The translations under genes were made by a program, and so were the position numbers. Of a DNA stretch of 64,000 nt, positions 34,104 through 42,520 are shown piece after piece. The first letter of the stretch is position 1, and every line of letters begins with the position of its first letter. The notes beneath the pieces were generated by a model. It made no database searches and was not told where the DNA came from. It saw nothing but the letters and a program-made list of their open reading frames with translations. This stretch comes from Nitrospira_D sp019636945 (GTDB taxonomy: Bacteria; Nitrospirota; Nitrospiria; Nitrospirales; Nitrospiraceae), in the NCBI RefSeq assembly GCF_047338595.1, contig NZ_JBLFBO010000004.1:185469-249468 (forward strand), read 5' to 3'.

Positions 34104-35092
34104 AACCATTGTTCAATCTCTCTCATACGCGGCCTATCGGGCTGGTACAGCTTGCGGTTGTTGTGCTGCTCACGCATCTTGCTCTGGCTCTCGTACCAGG
34201 CTCTCTACTAGCTGTTCAGGGTGCAGAGGGTCGTTATAGCGGCAAGCAGGGGCAGGTGCTTGTCGTGAAGGTGCCGTTGGAAGATGAATCGGCCACGGTG
34301 CAGGGAACGTTTCTTGGCCGCTCCATCCGGTTCTTCCCTGATCCGCGACTCGAGGAGCCAAAAGGGTTTGTGGGGTTGCTTGGGATTGACCTACAAGATG
34401 AGCCGGGAACGCATGATCTGCTCGTCGAGCTGAAGCAAGGGGAGCAGAGTCGCACTTTCAATTACAGCGTGTCGGTCGTTAAAGAGAAATTTCACATCGA
34501 GCATTTGACGCTGCCGAAAGACAAAGTTGATTTAGACGAGAAGACTGTAGCTCGGTGGAAGGCGGAACAGGAACAGATCAAAACGGGACTGGCGGTCGAT
34601 TCACAGGCGAGATTATGGCAGCCCGGCTTCGTGGAGCCGGTGAGCGGCAGACGAACGGGGATCTTCGGCAGTGTCCGAATCATGAATGGCCAACCACGGA
34701 ACCCGCATAATGGAGAAGATATCAGTGCGCCGCTCGGTACGCCCGTTGCGGCGACGAATGATGGGGTGGTGCGGCTTACTGTCGACCATTTTTTCTCAGG
34801 AAAGGGCCTCTTCCTTGACCATGGGCTGGGATTCTACTCGATGTATTTCCACTTGTCCGAAGTCCTCGTCAAAGACGGTGACGTGGTGAAAGCCGGACAA
34901 ATCGTCGGGAAAGTCGGCGCCACCGGTCGGGCGACCGGTCCGCATCTCCATTGGGGTGTCAAACTCAACGGCGCGCGTGTGAATCCATACTCGTTGCTCG
35001 ATCTTCCCTTCAAAGGTGCCATACAGTCCGCAACTCCAGCATCAGTCTCGCTCACCGAACCGGCTTCCGGGATGGGTTCGCCAACTCCGTAA
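34100..35092 (+). CDS. M23-family peptidase, secreted
   Basis: 330 residues. It has a signal peptide (LVQLAVVVLLTHLALALVPG), a beta-rich middle, then an M23 domain in which all ligands are present: HNGEDI (the HxxxD site), the MYFHLS histidine and GPHLHWGV (HxH). Probably an active peptidoglycan endopeptidase, unlike the EnvC-type protein upstream at 22404. Its ATG overlaps the pafA stop (ATGA), so the two are translationally coupled, which is unusual for a proteasome locus. Confidence 0.88.
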   Translation: MKPLFNLSHTRPIGLVQLAVVVLLTHLALALVPGSLLAVQGAEGRYSGKQGQVLVVKVPLEDESATVQGTFLGRSIRFFPDPRLEEPKGFVGLLGIDLQDEPGTHDLLVELKQGEQSRTFNYSVSVVKEKFHIEHLTLPKDKVDLDEKTVARWKAEQEQIKTGLAVDSQARLWQPGFVEPVSGRRTGIFGSVRIMNGQPRNPHNGEDISAPLGTPVAATNDGVVRLTVDHFFSGKGLFLDHGLGFYSMYFHLSEVLVKDGDVVKAGQIVGKVGATGRATGPHLHWGVKLNGARVNPYSLLDLPFKGAIQSATPASVSLTEPASGMGSPTP

Positions 35093-35134
35093 CCCCCACC
35101 ACGTTCCAGCTCCTTCTTCCCTGATGATTTCCAG

Positions 35135-35164
35135 TTGACCGGAGTCTCACCGCAGGCATACCCT
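35135..35164 (+). promoter_or_regulatory. Weak promoter candidate
   Basis: TTGACC at 35135-35140, 18-base spacer, TACCCT at 35159-35164, placed ~30 bases before the small membrane protein gene. The -10 box is poor. Confidence 0.3.
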
Positions 35165-35195
35165 TTAGAGCATTCTTAACGATGGGTCATCCGAC

Positions 35196-35459
35196 ATGCG
35201 AACCTTCTTATTCCTATGCGCGGCAGTCTCCCTCCTGATCTCCGCGCATAAGTTTTCACTGGCTGAGCCGAGTGGCCAGTACAAGAGCGCGTTATTCTTT
35301 CTCCTCATCGGCATCCAAATGCTGATCACTGGGGCCCTCATCGGTGACCACCAAGACGAGCGCGATCTGAAGTCACAGAAGGAGATCGAAAAGGAAGACC
35401 GGAAAGAAGTGGGGCTGACTGGCGTGAATGCGTCGGCGGAAGAAGGGAAGAAATCGTGA
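35196..35459 (+). CDS. Small membrane protein, unrecognised
   Basis: 87 residues: two hydrophobic segments (FLFLCAAVSLLISAHKF and SALFFLLIGIQMLITGALIG) followed by a highly charged tail (DERDLKSQKEIEKEDRKE). No family recognised. It probably sits in the inner membrane with its charged tail in the cytoplasm. Start at ATG 35196; no clear ribosome binding site beyond AACGATGGG at some distance. Confidence 0.55.
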   Translation: MRTFLFLCAAVSLLISAHKFSLAEPSGQYKSALFFLLIGIQMLITGALIGDHQDERDLKSQKEIEKEDRKEVGLTGVNASAEEGKKS

Positions 35460-35933
35460 GGGAGTGTGCGGTGAAATTCCCAAAGAGGCTTGCTGATACT
35501 AAGGTCTCCTGGTGCCAGGTTACGAACAAACCAATGTGAATCGTAGGAGAATATACCGGCTAACCCTCATGTCTTGGTATTGTGTTCGATCCCGATTCCA
35601 AGGGGCTAGGATCAGAAGAGATCCTTTCCAGTCTCGAGTCTCCAGTCTAGATTCTTAATCAATACTCAATTGTTGTTTGGCCACAGGGTGTGGGGCCTGA
35701 TCGATGGTCCGTAAACCGTTCTATACCGAGAGATTAGAACGGCAACCTCGAATCGTTTTGGATTACAACTGATGTCAAATCCCTCGTTTAGGTTAAGATG
35801 GGTAGCAGTTGGACTGCCTCTGCGAGATTCTACAGACTGTCTAAGCATTGTTAGCTCTCTCCAGAGCCCACGACGTGACACTCGGTGAGAGGTGACCGTG
35901 ACTGTAAACTGAATCGACATTGCGGCGCTGCGT
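35460..35933 (+). other. Intergenic region at the edge of an accessory segment
   Basis: About 470 bases without a supported gene. It contains stretches richer in A/T than the neighbourhood, and no hairpin with a T-run was seen. It precedes the broken HEPN gene and may include the recombination junction that brought it in. Confidence 0.4.
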
Positions 35934-37112
35934 ATGCTCTGCGCCGATTGGCTCATGCAGTTGGGGCGCGATGCAGGACTCCCGTTCAGCCAATACGGCT
36001 CACGCGGTGACTCGTTCACGATAGTGTCGCCCAACGAGTTGAATGTCATTGGTCATTTCACCGATGCTGAGCCGTACCTCCGCTTCGTCAGTAGCGATCC
36101 TTCGCAACAACCGCTGATTGATTCGCTGGCGATTGAGACCGCATCACGAGTCAAGCAGGGCAACGTTGGCTCGACTGTCTGGCACTCCGCCACATGCCCC
36201 GCGCCCGGCTATCAGATTGCTGCGCCCTTCTCCATGGGCTCATTCATGGAGCGGTTGAGCAATCAGACTCGCATAGTCGGCTGGTGGCGTCTGGGATCAA
36301 ATGTTCTTATCGAGTTTGCGGAGGAGTTGCCGAACGACTGGGATCCGAAGAACGCGCTCTTGCCACCCCAAGCTCTCGCTCACGTGCACATAGCAGTACC
36401 TGCTCCTTGTGTCGGCAACTTCTCTTCACACATCGCCCACGCTGTACTCGAAACCACCGCAGTCATTTGCAGCTTCGCACTTGGCCGAGCTGTTTCGTTG
36501 CCACCCAGCGCTTTTCCGACTCGCCCCGAAATGGCACCGGGAGTGCAGGCTCGCCAGTTCGATCAAAGTGTCCTCACGCTCGCTCGCAAGCACGTCGCCC
36601 TAGATATTTTCACTCTTGTTGGTGTCCCAGGCGGCTTCGAGTGCTTTCAACGACTTCGATCCGCATTTCTGACCTTTGACGCGGCGAAGCACTAGGAGCA
36701 CGACGCAGTCGCCTGCATCTTCTAGGTGGTCGTGGCCGAGTGTCTAACGACGTTACGCACGCCTTGGCGCGACTCCAAGCTCACTAAGCGCTTTGTTGAG
36801 TTCTTCGATGCTCTTATGCCAGACGAGCTAGACCAGATGGTCGCGCATGGGAACTTTGAGACTGTCTTTGGAATACGACGCGGCACACGAACCGCCCGCG
36901 CGCTACGGCGGGAGATGCTGAAACAGATTTACGAGTATCGGTCCGGCAACCTTCACGCTGGGCTGCGACCAAGTTACCGCGGCTTCGCTTCGGGCTTTGA
37001 CACGGGCGAGAACATACGTTGCGCTCTCTTCGCCGACTTCGCGGAAGGTGCCATCCTTCGGTATCTGAGTTCCCCGCGATCCAGCCTCGTTGGTCACCCA
37101 AACTATTCGTAG
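35934..37112 (+). pseudogene. Broken HEPN-domain (Apea-like) gene, two in-frame amber codons
   Basis: One reading frame of 393 codons interrupted by TAG at 36693-36695 and again at 36723-36725. The nine codons between them and those after continue the same coding pattern (reading on: EHDAVACIF, then VVVAECLTTLRTPW). The N-terminal part (residues 1-253) is not recognised. The C-terminal part ends with IYEYRSGNLHAGLRPS, the R-x4-H motif of HEPN RNases, in the form seen in the Apea-like HEPN family, which is frequent in defence and toxin systems. If the frame is intact in relatives, this is a single protein recently inactivated here. The 5' end may also be truncated, since a stop lies 21 bases upstream of the first ATG. 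Confidence 0.6.
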
Positions 37113-37319
37113 TTCATATTCGGTTGTGGAAGAGGCGCGTAACCATTTCCTCGAGTGGACTGTCACCGGGTAGGGGGGGATTAGGGGACGGATCCTTTGC
37201 GTTGCAGTCTGTCCTGCCAGGGGCAGCTTGCTCGGGCCAACTTTTCGCAATGGACTAAGCCTCATGCGGCAGGACAAAGGCATGGAAGGGCGCATTAATG
37301 ACGAGTAGGACGGGCAGGT

Positions 37320-38024
37320 CTAGCTGAGGAGCCAATTCCAGAATGTGGTGAGCCAGCTGAGAATCATGCTAATCCAGGAGTTGTCTGTCTCCGCAGGGTC
37401 TGTGTTTGTGGGCGTCGATGGTGCTGATGATGACAGGTTTGGCGTAGGAGCGACTGGCTCTGATCGCTGAGCCACGATGGGGACTTGCGACGGTGGTTGT
37501 GCAGGCACGGCTGGCTCAGTGGCAATAGCTTGAGCAACGTGTGGCGTTTCTTCATCCGCGGCTACCGGCCCAGCAGCCGGGGATTCTTCCATCTCCTGCT
37601 TATACTGTGCGGCTGTACTCTGCAAGGAGGCGCTTTCATGCCGAAGGTCTGCAATCTTGCGAGCGAGGTTCCAACTTTGGTTCATCAATGCGGTAACCTG
37701 TCCTTTGAGCAAGGTGAGACTCGCCTCCGCCCGCTCTCTCATGATCGGTAACTGCTCTTCCTCATGTTGTAGAGCCATACGTAGCTCAGCCGTCGTCGCA
37801 TCGTCTTGCCGATTAGCGGCCTGCAGCCAGACGATTTGCTGATCAAGTTCCTTCACCTCGTTTCGAACCACCTCAAGTGCGTGCGTGTCTTCTTGGGCCT
37901 GGGTTTTGAGCCGTTCATAGGCACTCTGGCTGACACAGCCAACCTCTATCGAGAGCATTCCTGCGAGCACGCACACTGTGATCCGTTGAAGGGTTCTTAG
38001 GACTATGGTGGTAGGATGTGTCAT
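37320..38024 (-). CDS. Putative lipoprotein with coiled coil
   Basis: 234 residues from ATG 38024. The N-terminus has a signal-like stretch ending in SIEVGCVSQ, where the Cys could be lipidated, although the lipobox is imperfect. Residues ~35-140 form a coiled coil (EVVRNEVKELDQQIVWLQAAN and on). A Pro/Ala/Ser-rich linker follows, and the last ~20 residues are hydrophobic and Trp-rich (SWISMILSWLTTFWNWLL). No family recognised. The layout resembles envelope spacer or anchoring proteins. Confidence 0.6.
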   Translation of the reverse strand: MTHPTTIVLRTLQRITVCVLAGMLSIEVGCVSQSAYERLKTQAQEDTHALEVVRNEVKELDQQIVWLQAANRQDDATTAELRMALQHEEEQLPIMRERAEASLTLLKGQVTALMNQSWNLARKIADLRHESASLQSTAAQYKQEMEESPAAGPVAADEETPHVAQAIATEPAVPAQPPSQVPIVAQRSEPVAPTPNLSSSAPSTPTNTDPAETDNSWISMILSWLTTFWNWLLS

Positions 38025-38252
38025 GGATCTTGCCTCATTGGTTAGGTGCCAAGAAAGCATGTGTGTCTTGAAGTGCCGTTGGGTCGATGAGGACCTGAGC
38101 GTAGTGTCTCAAGAACTCGTGAATTGCTCAACATACTTACGAAAGTTTACCTGGCTCGATATCGTTCGAAGGACAAGCCGCGTTGCTGTGTGGACCGTGA
38201 TCGTCGTTCCGGCAGGCTGACGAAATGTTCCGGTCACCTGTCCCAACGCGCA

Positions 38253-38438
38253 CTAGGCAGGTGTTTGCGTGGGACGATCAAGGGTAGCCGTTTGAATTGG
38301 AACAGCGTATCGGGATCGCATGGGTGGCGGGTGCAAGTTAAAGATCTTCGTGGCGTCTTCCTGGTCCTGTGCAGAGGCTGGAACAGCCAACAACAGTGAG
38401 AGCCCCCAAACAACCATGATGCGTGTCCAAGAAATCAC
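38253..38438 (-). CDS. Very small secreted protein
   Basis: 61 residues from GTG 38438, with AAGGA about 8 bases upstream. The first ~23 residues are a convincing signal peptide (MVVWGLSLLLAVPASAQ). The mature part is only ~38 residues with no cysteine. It could also start at the internal ATG, 7 codons later. It may be a real short exported peptide; no family recognised. Confidence 0.4.
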   Translation of the reverse strand: MISWTRIMVVWGLSLLLAVPASAQDQEDATKIFNLHPPPMRSRYAVPIQTATLDRPTQTPA

Positions 38439-38678
38439 CGGATCTGTCCTTACTTTTACTCGTATACATCCCCGTTAAGTGAGCAATTACGCATGTTCTA
38501 TGCCTTTGTCCATCAAAGACCAAGAGGTTGGTTTAGGCGAGTGAAAGGGGATTAAGTGTGCCGGTGAAGTGACCGATACAGTCTTGTATGTGTAGAGGAA
38601 GCGAGAGATTTCGAAAGAACTCCACATCGGACAATCCTGGTTGGGGCTGATCTTAAACAACGAAGTGGGAGCGCGCTG

Positions 38679-39446
38679 ATGTTTGACGGGTTTGAGTTTC
38701 CGGACGTGACGGGTTATGCGGTGGCCATTCTTGGTCTACTGGTCCTCTGGCAGTATTACCAACTGCAAATCCTGTCGGGGCGCATTCTGGCCGTGGATAT
38801 TTTTGATCGCTCCGGCACCCGAATGTATATCTATGTTGTGCCTGATGATGATCATGTGTGCGATGTCTGTGAGGCCGCGCATGGTCGTGTGTTTTTGCCG
38901 TCTCACGTTGCAAAGAAACACTTTTCTCCTCTCACCGGAGACTGTACTCGTCCGACTCCCTGCAACGGAGTCCTGCTTGGTTTGTACGGCGCGTGGCTGG
39001 AGGCCAGAGGCGTGTTGGAAAACCTTCGTGAGAACGTCAAGAAAGGCGGGATCCAACTCTCAGCCGAAGAAGTCCGCGCATTGGTGAACGGGCAGTGGGA
39101 GCGTTGCATCAGCGCAGAAACCGATCGAGTGTCGGTCTATTTGATCGAGGCCATGGTGTCCGAACGAGGCAGCCCGGAGGTCTCGATTGAGGGCTATCGC
39201 TACGTGGTCAATGAAGCGAAGGAAGTCCGGCACCTCATGCTTCTTGTTCCCGCGTATCTCCGGCTCGTACAACTGTTGCTTCAGGCAGGAGAGGAGGCAG
39301 AGGCGCTTGAGATCATTGAACAGTTTGAGCGTCGGTTCCCACGGTCGAAGCGCGGTTCGCATTTTCCATTAGAGCCTCAACGGGACTTCATGACAAGCAA
39401 GAAATCCCAATTGATGAAGAGTCTTCCGCTCAAGATGGCGGCGTAG
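38679..39446 (+). CDS. Membrane-anchored protein with CxxC zinc-type motif
   Basis: 255 residues. One N-terminal membrane segment (VTGYAVAILGLLVLWQYYQL) is followed by CDVCEAAHGRVFLPSH and, 20 residues later, CTRPTPC. The arrangement of C-x2-C, H-G-R-V-F and a second Cys pair resembles the C-terminal zinc motif of Mu F-like phage head-assembly proteins, but the rest does not fit. The C-terminal half is helical, with a tetratricopeptide-like stretch (YLRLVQLLLQAGEEAEALEII) and a basic tail. Not recognised as a named family. Confidence 0.7.
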   Translation: MFDGFEFPDVTGYAVAILGLLVLWQYYQLQILSGRILAVDIFDRSGTRMYIYVVPDDDHVCDVCEAAHGRVFLPSHVAKKHFSPLTGDCTRPTPCNGVLLGLYGAWLEARGVLENLRENVKKGGIQLSAEEVRALVNGQWERCISAETDRVSVYLIEAMVSERGSPEVSIEGYRYVVNEAKEVRHLMLLVPAYLRLVQLLLQAGEEAEALEIIEQFERRFPRSKRGSHFPLEPQRDFMTSKKSQLMKSLPLKMAA

Positions 39447-39522
39447 AGACGGGTGTGCTATGCCACATGCGTTCTTGATCGCCCCTGCCTCTCACCACTT
39501 CCTAAGAGTCAAAGGACGGTGT

Positions 39523-40941
39523 TCAGTAGTGTGATTCTAGACTGGTCGGTGTTTTGTTCAGCACAGTTGCGGCGGCTTGCGAGAGCGCGGCGTCGTGGGC
39601 ATGGTCTGGCGCGTAAATCCGAAACTGGACCAGTCTCGTGGGCAGCAGATCCAGGCACTCTTCCAATAGTTCAGTCGAAACCTGGCCTGTACCGGGATCA
39701 TAGACGTAGAGGGGGTTGCCCCGTGAATCCTTCGGGTCTGGCCGCGGATCCAACAGGGCCATGTCTACTCGAAACGGATACCGCTTCAGCCGAGTCGGTA
39801 GCTCCTTCATAATTTGCTGCTCAAAGTGGCGATGGCTGGGGAAGGCCATCCCGCGTTCCTGCCCCTTTTCTTTCAAGGTCGTACTGTAGGCCATTTTCCA
39901 TTTGATATCGCGGTCCAGAATTCTGGTCCATTCCTGTCCCAAATGACGGCGCGATTTGCTGCGGCTCTGCACCCATCCCCGGACCTCTTCCAGGAGCGAC
40001 CAATCGGTCAGAGTTTGGTAGCCGCCCATATTCTTTCGCGGATCGCGAGGGCAGATGAGCTTCATCGTGTCTCCGAAGATATCGCGAAGGTGAATATCGA
40101 TGGATCTGGTTGTGCGATGGAAATACACATTTGAATAGAGATACATCCGGGTGTTGAGGAACATCTGGAGCGCGGGGAGCCCGGTCTTATGAATGGTGAA
40201 TCCCTTCTCCGTCACGATGGTGTAATGAATCAACCGTGTGAGATCGACCGGTCCCACCGCGACGCCGCACATATACGAGTCCCGCAAGACGTAGTCCAAG
40301 TTGTCCCCGGTGTAGCTTCCGGAGATGATAGGTTGGAGCATATTCAGCCAGCGAGGGAGTCGGGAGTTGTCCTTGCCTTTTTCTTTGAGGATCAGATGAG
40401 CGACCTGGTCCGGGTTCAACTCTTCACCTTTGGCGAAGGGGCCGGAAGGACTCCGGCGGATCTTTTTAATCAAAGGGGCGAGATGGTCTCGGATGATAAT
40501 TTGTCCCAATCGTTCATGGGTCAGGCCGAATCCATGGAGAAAATTGTCGTCGAAGAAATGGCAGAAAGGCCCGTGTCCGATGTCGTGCACTAAGGCCGTG
40601 ATGCGCAAGAGCTCCTCAACATAATTGGCCGAGGGCACGTCTTTGACGGTCTTTTTCAGAAAGGGGTACAAGTGTCGAGCGAATCGTCCGGCCACATGCA
40701 TGGTCCCTAAGGAGTGGACGAATCTGGTGTGTTCGGCGGACGGATAGACCCAACGGGCGCTTTGCAACTGATAGATGTACCGCAGTCGCTGCACCCAGGG
40801 GGAATCGATCAGGTCCTTCTCTGTATGTTCGTGCGGGTCGGGGTTTGCAAATGGAACGGTAAAGGTGACGTACTTGTGAATCGGATCGGCGATGAGTGCA
40901 GAGCCATCGTAGGGGGCATCAGGACGGTCTACGGGTTCCAT
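39523..40941 (-). CDS. HD-superfamily phosphohydrolase (COG1078-like)
   Basis: 472 residues. The HD motifs are present: EHTRFVHSLGTMH with the first His, HDIGHGPFCHFF with the His-Asp pair, and NLDYVLRDS with a following Asp. COG1078 proteins are related to dGTPases and some act on nucleotides. The N-terminus begins with a Pro/Asp-rich stretch. It lies downstream of the DUF2062 gene (14-base gap) at the end of the lon-thiL-DUF2062 series. Confidence 0.87.
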   Translation of the reverse strand: MEPVDRPDAPYDGSALIADPIHKYVTFTVPFANPDPHEHTEKDLIDSPWVQRLRYIYQLQSARWVYPSAEHTRFVHSLGTMHVAGRFARHLYPFLKKTVKDVPSANYVEELLRITALVHDIGHGPFCHFFDDNFLHGFGLTHERLGQIIIRDHLAPLIKKIRRSPSGPFAKGEELNPDQVAHLILKEKGKDNSRLPRWLNMLQPIISGSYTGDNLDYVLRDSYMCGVAVGPVDLTRLIHYTIVTEKGFTIHKTGLPALQMFLNTRMYLYSNVYFHRTTRSIDIHLRDIFGDTMKLICPRDPRKNMGGYQTLTDWSLLEEVRGWVQSRSKSRRHLGQEWTRILDRDIKWKMAYSTTLKEKGQERGMAFPSHRHFEQQIMKELPTRLKRYPFRVDMALLDPRPDPKDSRGNPLYVYDPGTGQVSTELLEECLDLLPTRLVQFRIYAPDHAHDAALSQAAATVLNKTPTSLESHY

Positions 40942-40955
40942 AGATAGTGGGTATC

Positions 40956-41468
40956 TTAGCCCACCTGGTCAGAGGGCGGCAATGGTTTGGCCAGATCGGA
41001 TGCTGACTCTGGCCGGTATTTCGTAATAAAGAAATACGCGGCGGGGTATGAGATCATGGTGCCGAGTATACTGAGAATGAACCCTCCCAGCACAAACGGG
41101 CCGGCATAGGGGAGGACTTGCTCATAGATGCCGTTGAAGCTCAAGTCGTGCCAATCGAAGGTCGGGGTATCGGTGCGTCCGAGCAGGAACGCCCCGGTCC
41201 AATAGGTTGCGCCTAAGATCGGAATAATGGTCCAGGGGTTGTTGATCAGCGCTCCGGCCAACAATGCCACAAAGTTGAGACCGAACAGCCAGGTGCACAG
41301 CGCCACCATGGCCGTATGCAGGCCATACGCCGGTGAAAACGCAATAAAGACGCCTAAGGCGAAGGCCAAAGCTGTGCGGCGAGGAGACTCCCGTAGATGA
41401 AGCACTTGGCGTAAGAGTGCACGAAAGGATCGGCTGCGTTTCACCGGCTGGTTGCTGAGTTCGGACAT
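40956..41468 (-). CDS. DUF2062 membrane protein
   Basis: 170 residues with about three membrane segments. The family pattern is RTALAFALGVFIAFSPAYGLHT, then NNPWTIIPILGATYWTGAFLLG and the C-terminal FVLGGFILSILGTMISY. Function unknown; family members often lie near envelope or thiamine genes. Its ATG overlaps the thiL stop by one base. Confidence 0.85.
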   Translation of the reverse strand: MSELSNQPVKRSRSFRALLRQVLHLRESPRRTALAFALGVFIAFSPAYGLHTAMVALCTWLFGLNFVALLAGALINNPWTIIPILGATYWTGAFLLGRTDTPTFDWHDLSFNGIYEQVLPYAGPFVLGGFILSILGTMISYPAAYFFITKYRPESASDLAKPLPPSDQVG

Positions 41469-42511
41469 CAGTGAAAATGCTCGTAGCTGGTGACCGGCAG
41501 CAGTTGCCTTTTCCCGCCGGATGACATCCGTATTCCAAATCGCTTCGAGCGGATCGTCCCGATGCAGGTCACGCGATAGCCGCGGGCGCGGGCTTGCTGT
41601 TCAATCGTACTTCGAGAGCCTGGAGCGGCGGTGAAGAGGAGTTCATAGTCCTCGCCCCCGCTCAGCGCGAGCTGAACCGGTGAGCGGCCAGCTGCTTTGC
41701 CGTAGGCCTGGCAGGCTGCCGAGATCGGAAGTTTCTCGAGTTCCACCTCTGCGCCTACCTGACTCGCTTCACAGAGATGACGAAGATCTCCCGATAGACC
41801 ATCGGAGAGATCGATGGCGGAAGTGGCCAGTCGTTTCTGATTCAGCCACTGTCCTTCTGACACTCTCGCCGTTGGGTGCAGGTGGCGGTCGATCAGAAAT
41901 CGTTGATGTGAGGCAAGGAGGGCTAGCCTGTTCTTGCTTGAGCGGTGAGCCCTGTGGAGCGGCATCAATAGGCGAAGCCCTGCGAGAGAATCTCCGAGCG
42001 TACCGGTGACGTAGATCAGGTCATCGACTTGAGCTCCGTGACGAAAGAGAGCCCTTCGTGTGGGAGTGGTACCGATGAGCGTGATGTTGAGAAAGAGCCC
42101 GGCTTTGGAGGCTGAAGTGTCTCCACCGATGAGCGCCACGCCATCGCGTCCGCATGCGTTCATCAGGCCGCTGTAGACCTTGAAGATGTCCGATGATTTC
42201 AGTGTCTTCGGGATGGCTAGTGAAACAAGTAGATAGCGAGGGGTGGCCCCCATGGCAGCAAGATCGCTGAGGTTAGCCATGGCGGCGCGATATCCGACCG
42301 ACTCCGGGGCCGCAGACTTGAAGTTGAAATGGATGCCTTCCGCGAGCAAGTCTGTCGTGACATGCCACCAAGTCCGTGAGGTGGGTTCAACGACCGCGGC
42401 ATCGTCACCGATGCCCCGGACAAGCCCGGGCACGGCGTGAGCAAACCGGCCTGCGAGGCCTCGGATCAGAGGGAATTCCTGAATGGCTGGCTTGGCCTTA
42501 CGATTGGCCAC
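41468..42511 (-). CDS. thiL: Thiamine-monophosphate kinase
   Basis: 347 residues. It phosphorylates TMP to the cofactor TPP with ATP. AIR-synthase-like fold: GIGDDAAVVEP with the metal-binding Asp pair, VTTDLLAEGIHF, AANLSDLAAMGA-like AMANLSDLAAMGA, then IGGDTSASK and ALSGGEDYELLF near the C-terminus. It completes a thiamine pathway whose other genes are at 25744-27478. It lies 9 bases downstream of lon. Confidence 0.92.
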   Translation of the reverse strand: MANRKAKPAIQEFPLIRGLAGRFAHAVPGLVRGIGDDAAVVEPTSRTWWHVTTDLLAEGIHFNFKSAAPESVGYRAAMANLSDLAAMGATPRYLLVSLAIPKTLKSSDIFKVYSGLMNACGRDGVALIGGDTSASKAGLFLNITLIGTTPTRRALFRHGAQVDDLIYVTGTLGDSLAGLRLLMPLHRAHRSSKNRLALLASHQRFLIDRHLHPTARVSEGQWLNQKRLATSAIDLSDGLSGDLRHLCEASQVGAEVELEKLPISAACQAYGKAAGRSPVQLALSGGEDYELLFTAAPGSRSTIEQQARARGYRVTCIGTIRSKRFGIRMSSGGKRQLLPVTSYEHFH

Positions 42512-42520
42512 AAGGCGATC

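Noticed and set aside
35666..36049. 127-residue minus-strand frame overlapping the HEPN gene start
   Set aside because: It is antisense to the HEPN gene and lies largely in the intergenic stretch, with no recognisable motif.
36693..36725. Recoding of TAG to an amino acid in the HEPN gene
   Set aside because: Other genes in the window (for example the DUF3422 gene and envC) end with TAG, and no pyrrolysine-type genes are visible. Inactivation is the simpler explanation.
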